Shown here piece by piece: positions 5,388 through 6,260 of a stretch of DNA of 6,260 nt (position 1 is the stretch's first letter; each line of letters begins with the position of its first letter). Below the pieces are notes generated by a model. That model saw nothing but the letters and a program-made list of their open reading frames with translations. It was not told the origin of the DNA and did no database searches. The stretch is from JBKPRX01 sp046734795 (GTDB lineage Bacteria; Actinomycetota; Thermoleophilia; Gaiellales; Gaiellaceae). The position numbers were made by a program, and so were the translations under genes. Location of the stretch: positions 1 to 6,260 of the forward strand of contig JBKPRX010000096.1 in assembly GCA_046734795.1 (NCBI GenBank), read 5' to 3'.

Positions 5388-6260
5388 CGCACCGCCAGCT
5401 TCGTCACGAGCCCCGCGACTGCATCCGCCCACCGCTCGGGAGTGAAGCGCGCTGCGAGCTCGCGCGAGCGCTCGCCCGCTTCACGGCGAAACGACGCGTC
5501 GGCGATCAGTCGCTGCAACGCGTCGCGGAGCGCACTCTCGTCGCCGGCCGGGATTCGGAAACCGTTGACGCCGTCCTCGATCAGCTCGTGCGCGGCGCCG
5601 GCCGCGTCCGTCGAGACGAGCGGCAGGCCGGAAAGCGCTGCCTCGTTCAGTGCCATCCCCCACGGTTCGGATCGTGACGGCATCACGAGCGCATCGGCGT
5701 CGGCATAGAGCGCGGGGAGCGCGTCGCGATCGACGTGGCCGAGAAAGCGGACGTTCGCACTCGCGAGCTCGCGCAGGCGCGCCTCCTCCGGGCCCGTGCC
5801 GGCGAGCACGATCTCGACCGGCAGCCCGCGCGCGGCTTGCAACAGGACGTCGATGCCCTTCTCCGGCGCGAGGCGGCCGACCGCGAGCAACCGGCAGAGG
5901 CCGTGTTCGGTCCGGCGCCCAGTCGAGCCGGCGAAGATGCGCGCGTCGACCGCGTTGGGTGCGACGGTGATTCGCGTCTCTGGCGCGCCGAGCGCAGCGA
6001 GGTAGCGTTTCGACGCGGATCCCGGCACGACGAACGCGTCGACGTTGCGAACGAGCCGGCGCTTCGCGACGTCGAGCTTGCCCGACCGCCGGTCCGCGCC
6101 GGTGCTCTCGACCCAGAGTACGACGGGCACGCGCTGCTTCTTGCTCCACGAGAGCGCGCGCCAGAAGGCCGGCTGGTTCCAGCCGCCGAGCAGCACGACG
6201 TCGGCGCCCTCGAGCCTCTGCGCGACGCCGCGGTTGAGAACGAGCCAGCGGCCGCCGAGC
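5384..6260 (-). CDS. Family 4 glycosyltransferase, N-terminus beyond window
   Basis: 291 residues are visible, open to the right edge with no convincing start: the frame reads through GTG 6196 from at least 6259 (LGGRWLVLNRGVAQRLEGAD...). About 60-100 N-terminal residues of a normal GT4 are probably missing. VVLLGGWNQPAFW and VVLWVEST belong to the acceptor domain. The donor domain is canonical: AVGRLAPEKG with R129 and K134 (numbered from the first visible codon), LAGTGPEE, and SEPWGMALNEAALSG giving EX7E at E198/E206, followed by ELIEDGVNGF. These residues bind the nucleotide-sugar phosphates and ribose in the family, so the enzyme is likely active. It is the first gene of the minus-strand pair and couples to the next through ATGA. 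No membrane segment is seen in the visible part. Confidence 0.93.
   Translation of the reverse strand, partial: LGGRWLVLNRGVAQRLEGADVVLLGGWNQPAFWRALSWSKKQRVPVVLWVESTGADRRSGKLDVAKRRLVRNVDAFVVPGSASKRYLAALGAPETRITVAPNAVDARIFAGSTGRRTEHGLCRLLAVGRLAPEKGIDVLLQAARGLPVEIVLAGTGPEEARLRELASANVRFLGHVDRDALPALYADADALVMPSRSEPWGMALNEAALSGLPLVSTDAAGAAHELIEDGVNGFRIPAGDESALRDALQRLIADASFRREAGERSRELAARFTPERWADAVAGLVTKLAVR

Noticed and set aside
3789..5708. A 639-codon plus-strand open frame running through three other genes
   Set aside because: It crosses the end of the plus-strand GT4 and lies antisense to two genes with clear motifs. Its composition is Arg/Ala/Ser-rich and shows no domain, so it is a GC-rich shadow frame.

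Overview
The window is very GC-rich (roughly 70% by eye) and almost entirely coding. It is part of a surface-polysaccharide or glycoconjugate biosynthesis cluster. The strong G/C third-position bias, GTG/TTG starts, and TANNNT-like boxes placed almost on top of start codons suggest a high-GC actinobacterium, possibly of the Thermoleophilia type. That taxonomic reading is inference, and no marker gene is present to prove it.

Layout from right to left, following the minus strand: (1) 5384-6260, a GT4 glycosyltransferase whose N-terminus lies beyond the right edge; (2) 4464-5387, a putative GT-A-like transferase of an unassigned family, coupled to gene 1 by an ATGA overlap; (3) 3443-4477 on the plus strand, a lone GT4 enzyme that overlaps gene 2 tail-to-tail by 14 bp and starts only a few bases from gene 4; (4) 965-3436, an unusual protein made of two tandem homologous GT4 units; (5) 162-968, a WfgS-like GT2 enzyme joined to gene 4 by ATGA; (6) 1-162, the first 54 codons of a glutamine-dependent asparagine-synthase-like amidotransferase, joined to gene 5 by TGATG. 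There is no intergenic stretch longer than a few bases, and no tRNA, rRNA, IS element or CRISPR was seen.

Together the genes supply five glycosyltransferase-type proteins (six putative catalytic units) plus an amidotransferase. None has an evident signal peptide or membrane anchor, so they probably build a glycan on the cytoplasmic side of the membrane. The flippase, polymerase and initiating transferase, if present, lie outside the window.

The most interesting points are the internally duplicated GT4-GT4 protein with altered donor-site motifs in both halves; the back-to-back starts over one near-symmetric -10-like heptamer, which predicts two start sites 18 bp apart; a perfect 24-bp palindrome just inside the plus-strand gene; and the way that gene is wedged between minus-strand genes.
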